Shown: one piece after another, positions 60,364 through 64,000 of the stretch
Numbering within the stretch: the stretch's first letter is position 1
How the letters are laid out: every line of letters begins with the position of its first letter
NCBI GenBank assembly: GCA_030280995.1
Contig: JASXTE010000001.1
Coordinates: 23,755,106 to 23,819,105 of the forward strand
Source of the DNA: Hemileia vastatrix
Lineage: Eukaryota; Basidiomycota; Pucciniomycetes; Pucciniales; Zaghouaniaceae
Direction of reading: 5' to 3'
Length of the DNA: 64,000 nt
The notes under the pieces: generated by a model
Databases searched by the model: none
What the model was told of the DNA's origin: nothing
The model's input: the letters and a program-made list of their open reading frames with translations, nothing else
Made by a program: the position numbers and the translations under genes

Positions 60364-61864
60364 TGTCAGGCAAGATCAACTAAAAGGACATGAACTAGCT
60401 TAAAAAGTCTTTGTCTAGAAGATTTAAATGGTACTATATGAATACTGTAGTATAAATCCAACAAATAGTAAAATATAATTCAGAATTAAGGTCTCAGTAA
60501 TATAATTTTCACTATTTTTATATGTGGCTTACAATCTTTTTAGTTGGTAGAAAAATAGATTCTAATAATTCAGATACTATTCAAAAGTCTTATAAAAGTA
60601 CTAATTGATATGTATTGTAATTTATTTGGTTATATTGGTTAAATTGTAATAATAAAGAATGTAGAAACAAGACCCAAAATCCTCCTCCTTTTATACACAC
60701 TGAGTTCCCCAATAAATTCCATTGATGTACCATCCAATACACAGTTAATGACGCCTCAAAACAGCTAATAGACCTTCCCATCAACATCCCTAGTGACTCA
60801 TGACATAATTAGACCAGTAGCAACTGTCAAAATCCTGTAATAATAAGGGAAATCCATCAAAATTAAAGAAAAAGACAAAAAGAGAGTATATGCGTATAAA
60901 ACAATAATAAAAAAGACTAAAGGGGACTTTTTAAGGTTAATAATAGCTTAATAATAAGGGGGATTTACTGTAGAAATGGAGGGGCTAATCCTGACATTAT
61001 ACTACGTGAAATTCCCATCCAAAAATAACCAAAATTGACTGAGAAACCAGCAAAAAACTCAAAATAGAGCGTGAGATGTGGGGTAACTATATGCAGTCTT
61101 TGGCAGGCGCTTACACGGGTAAATCCTTGACTAAAATTAGGCGAATTTAAGTGTGGTGATGAAATAAGACGCCAAGAGTAAGTTTATTAATGAAATTAGT
61201 GCATATAAACAAGGTCAATGCACTATTAATTAAGCTAGGACACTAAATAAGCGCCTGTCGCCTATTTTAGTGTGTTTCCCCACAGTGGGCGTAGAATGTG
61301 GGGTAATTATAGTGTGAAAAAGCTAACTTTGCTAAAAATGAAGCTATTCACACGGGAAAAAAGCAGGCAGTATGTGGCCAGTACACAAAAGCCATTTCTG
61401 GCATAAAAAACACCAAATTTGAAAAGTGTTATTTTTATGAATTTGAATAGCCAAATCAATAGTCCTAAATGAGCCCAAATGATCTGTCAAAGTGCAATTT
61501 TGATATTCTCAATTTTATAGCGCATATAGTCAACTTTTAAGTGAAATAAAGCGCATTTCTTGTTTTTTGCATAAAACAATGAATATAACAGCTTCAAGTG
61601 TACTTAAAAACTATGTAGCCTTATATTTAAGGTTCTTAAAATTACCCTAGCATATTCCAACTTAATATTAAGTACATAAGACCTATAAAAGGTGGATATA
61701 TGCATGTATTTAAGGTGTTACAATGGCATTTTTTGTGTATTTATCATAATTTTACTTATGTATACTGTTTGTGTACTCTCATTTATTGTTCCCATGTATA
61801 GTTCATGTGTTTAACATAACTTAAAAGAACTTTTTACTCAGTCCTGGGGATATACAGGCTGAAA
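60364..61864 (-). repeat. 5' LTR of element 3
   Basis: 1501 bp, begins TGTCAGGC and ends CAGGCTGAAA (decayed GACA). Collinear with 52224-53724. Confidence 0.9.
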
Positions 61865-61911
61865 GTAATTGTATTGGTTATATGTTTTAATTGTAATGAT
61901 AAAGAATGTGG
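61865..61911. repeat. Older related LTR, right part
   Basis: GTAATTGTATTGGTTATATG... AATGATAAAGAATGTGG continues the LTR fragment 51973-52223 after removal of element 3. Confidence 0.55.
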
Positions 61912-62061
61912 AAATTTTTTATTTTTTTATTTCATACAATCTCACCCAGCAAGGGGCATGAAGGAGATGCATAACACATAGGAAAGTATGTACAAATTGA
62001 GAGAGACAGGAATACTGGGGAGAGACACATGGCAATTTAACAGTAACACTTAGAGAAAAAA

Positions 62062-62680
62062 CTACTGGGATAAAGGCAAGTTATTAGGGAACCTACAAGT
62101 ATCTACTAAGAATTTTGCCACAGCAGCCATGACAGGGGAATTAGACAAGATAGCAGAAGTAGTAAAAGGCAGTTTGTGTTTGGTAACAATTCTAATAAGA
62201 GTATGACAGATAACAGAATGAGCAGGGCAAAAAAGTAAAACATGTTCAGCAGTATCTTTTGCCCCCAAGGAGCAGAGAGTTCAAATTTGAGAGTCAGCTG
62301 CTTTGAAACAAAAGAGGTAGTTTTTTAGAGGGGAGTGACCATAGCAACATTGGGAAAAAACACTGGCCAGAGATGTTAGTAGAAGTGAGAGGGATTTGAA
62401 AATATGAGAGATTGCGAATTTTCCTCTGAGTTTCCTAAGAACATCTGGTGATGGAGAGGATAGAAGGAGGGAAGATTGATGTGATTTTAAGAAAGATTTC
62501 AAAGCAGATACAGAGGGGAGGTGAGGGGGGGGGAGGGGTAAAAGAAAAGAAAGACTCAGCAAAAAGGGGCCAGGCAGTGAGAACCATTGGCCAGAGTGTT
62601 GACCACCTCATTACCTGGGATGCCCGTGTAAATAAGTACACTAAAAAATGAAAAAACAGAAAGAAGAGGAGGCGCATGTT
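62062..62680 (-). pseudogene. LINE ORF2 3' part: RNase H end and zinc-binding domain
   Basis: Minus-strand frames give YTGIPGNEVVNTLANGSHCL, the end of a LINE RNase H (GIPGNExAD block). Next come SQCCYGHSPLKNYLFCFKAA and GAKDTAEHVLLFCPAH, the C/H pattern of the reverse-transcriptase zinc-binding domain, and a helical end (AKFLVDTCRFPNNLP). The sequence from 61940 down is the probable 3' untranslated part with a T-rich (A-tail complement) end at 61915-61940. Frameshifts and stops are present. A Tad1-like clade is likely because it carries RNase H. Confidence 0.65.
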
Positions 62681-63579
62681 AAAGAATTATCATAGCTGGT
62701 GGATCAGTGTGCAAGGTGAAGATGGGGTGAGAGGGGTGGTGAGGGGGGGGTGAGTAATGTGGGAGATGGTGTCAAGGGGTCTTTCAAGTCTAGAAGGTTT
62801 TATAGGGAGGTCCAATGGTGGTAACAATGGTTTTTAAGGGATTCAAACTCAGGTACGTATTTTCTTATCTTAAAGATTATTTACTCAATAATAAGAGGTA
62901 AAGAGTTGGATTATTATTAAAATTAATGGATTAGAATTACGTTTAATGTAAATACTAAGGCAATAATAAATAGCAATAAAAGGATTGTAAATAGTTGTAA
63001 TAAAATAAGTAAATAATCGATGAATAAAAAACAACCAAGAGAGAGGCCTTATATAGTCAAAGGAGGGACAAACCACGGCAATGAAATTCTAAAAACAGTA
63101 GTATGAGAGAGAGAGAAAAAGAATATTCCAGAAGGAGTATTTCAAATAACAAAGTTGTTCTAAAAAGAAGGCATCAAAAAGATGTATTTTAAAGATGTAT
63201 TTACAGAGTATGTCAGAAATACATAAATTTATTTACTATTTACTGTAGAAGTCAATTCTAAATAAGAAATTTGAATTTTTTGTATATATTTATTTTTATT
63301 TGAATATTAAAATTTTATTTTAATCTAAAAATCTATTTTTTTAATATAAAATTTTATTCCTTCTAACCTGTCAATGAGCACGGTGTTAGAGAATAAAAAT
63401 ATAAGGGACATTTTATATTTAATTTTAATTATTCATTTAATTTTACCATTCTGTACTTAGTTAATTTATTACAGGTAATTTTAATGTAACTAATTTAATT
63501 AAATAATTAAAATAATAAAGCATGGCTTCATCCAGTAAATAATTAATTATTTTACTGGGTAAGTCTAGTAGCCTGGCTG
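62681..63579. other. AT-rich stretch, nothing firmly assigned
   Basis: The left part may include more of the LINE. A GGCTGACA at 63572-63579 resembles the LTR ends of the elements here. No coding region is supported. Confidence 0.35.
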
Positions 63580-63899
63580 ACAGATGGGGTCTGAAGGAGG
63601 GATGCCAACATCAGTATTAAAAAGTAATTACTGAGCTCAAACAGGGTCACTCCCTAAATCTGACCCAGAAGTGAACCCTGAAGCCAAAAACTGAGCTAGA
63701 TGTCTAGTTCTGTTTTTTTTTTTTTTTCACCTATGTATGCATGTATAAAGGTAACTATTTGGAATATACTGTACTATATGACTTATTTTACCTATGTATA
63801 CTAATTATATATACTTAAATGTTTCTCACATGTTTATTGAATGTGTCAAGCATATTTTATATGCTTAATTTACTCAGCTCTTGGTATCATGAGGCTGAC
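63580..63899. repeat. LTR end (element 3-like family)
   Basis: Ends TTTACTCAGCTCTTGGTATC followed by ATGAGGCTGACA, similar to the element 3 LTR end (TTTACTCAGTCCTGGGGATA, then CAGGCTGACA). Preceding sequence has the same ACTTATTTTACCTATGTATACT pattern. The other boundary is not clear. Confidence 0.45.
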
Positions 63900-63900
63900 A

Positions 63901-64000
63901 GATTGAAACCTTTGTTTGTTGTTGATACTTCAAATGGACCCATCAGATCAACTGCTATAGTCTCATCAATAGGATGACTTCTATTAGGGGGTGGCATTTC
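63901..64000 (-). pseudogene. Probable copia integrase fragment at the window end
   Basis: Minus strand reads EMPPPNRSHPIDETIAVDLM, then GPFEVSTTNKGFN, resembling the start of the Ty1/copia integrase core (DLMGPF with the first catalytic Asp, then NKG). It is interrupted on the left by the LTR ending at 63899 and runs out of the window on the right. Confidence 0.5.

Larger units (their letters stand above)
52224..61864 (-). mobile_element. Ty3/gypsy chromovirus element 3, full-length, decayed
   Basis: LTRs of identical length (1501 bp) and a perfect target duplication GTAAT (52219-52223 and 61865-61869). Coding order on the minus strand is as in element 2, with protein similarity throughout but different LTRs. 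Several frameshifts and stops are present. It inserted into an older LTR of its own wider family. Confidence 0.92.

Overview
The window looks like a piece of a very transposon-rich, AT-rich basidiomycete nuclear genome. A rust fungus (Pucciniales) is my best guess. The reasons are short fungal-type introns (gtatgt/gtaagt...ag), a tafazzin gene of fungal structure, Ty3 chromoviruses, and a PIF/Harbinger family whose second ORF and Tet-like dioxygenase resemble families I associate with rusts. The species assignment is inference. I saw no tRNA, rRNA or CRISPR.

Only about 8.5 kb is ordinary host sequence. At 32030-38745 (minus) lies an 8-exon gene for a ~1,911-residue Ser-rich, probably disordered protein of unknown function. 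At 38959-40026 (plus), sharing a 213-bp divergent promoter with it, is a 4-exon tafazzin (cardiolipin-remodelling acyltransferase).

Left part (1-15713): a 5'-truncated chromovirus copy (1-3637), a broken LINE reverse transcriptase (about 4800-5860), a Tc1/mariner transposase fragment (5890-6352), and a complete but decayed chromovirus (6825-15246; 805-bp LTRs, 5-bp TSD CATTT) inserted in a small TTA-flanked MITE. Both chromovirus copies carry, antisense to pol, an extra spliced gene with its own TATA box. The complete copy also has the layout of a self-primed (Tf1/sushi-type) element.

Middle (15719-31400): a Russian-doll structure. An element with ~210-bp terminal inverted repeats contains a PIF/Harbinger transposon (16344-31190). 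That transposon was split in its ORF2 gene by a second, related Harbinger (23381-29999; TSD TTA). Each Harbinger has a DDE transposase, an ORF2 with a Cys-cluster and Myb/SANT-like region, and a Tet/JBP-like 2-oxoglutarate/Fe(II) dioxygenase gene. The dioxygenase is the most interesting cargo in the window. An inverted C-rich/G-rich minisatellite sits inside the inner element.

Right part (40159-64000): a cluster of three large hairpins, LINE 3' fragments, an ALP1-like PIF transposase fragment, and two related Ty3 chromoviruses. Element 2 (42393-51541, plus) is nearly intact, with one in-frame TGA. Element 3 (52224-61864, minus; 1501-bp LTRs, TSD GTAAT) is decayed. Both carry an overlapping second reading frame at the gag start whose protein is conserved between them. 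The window ends in another LTR inserted into a probable copia integrase.

Apart from the two host genes, almost every coding region here is a broken transposon gene. Element 2 is the only candidate for recent activity.
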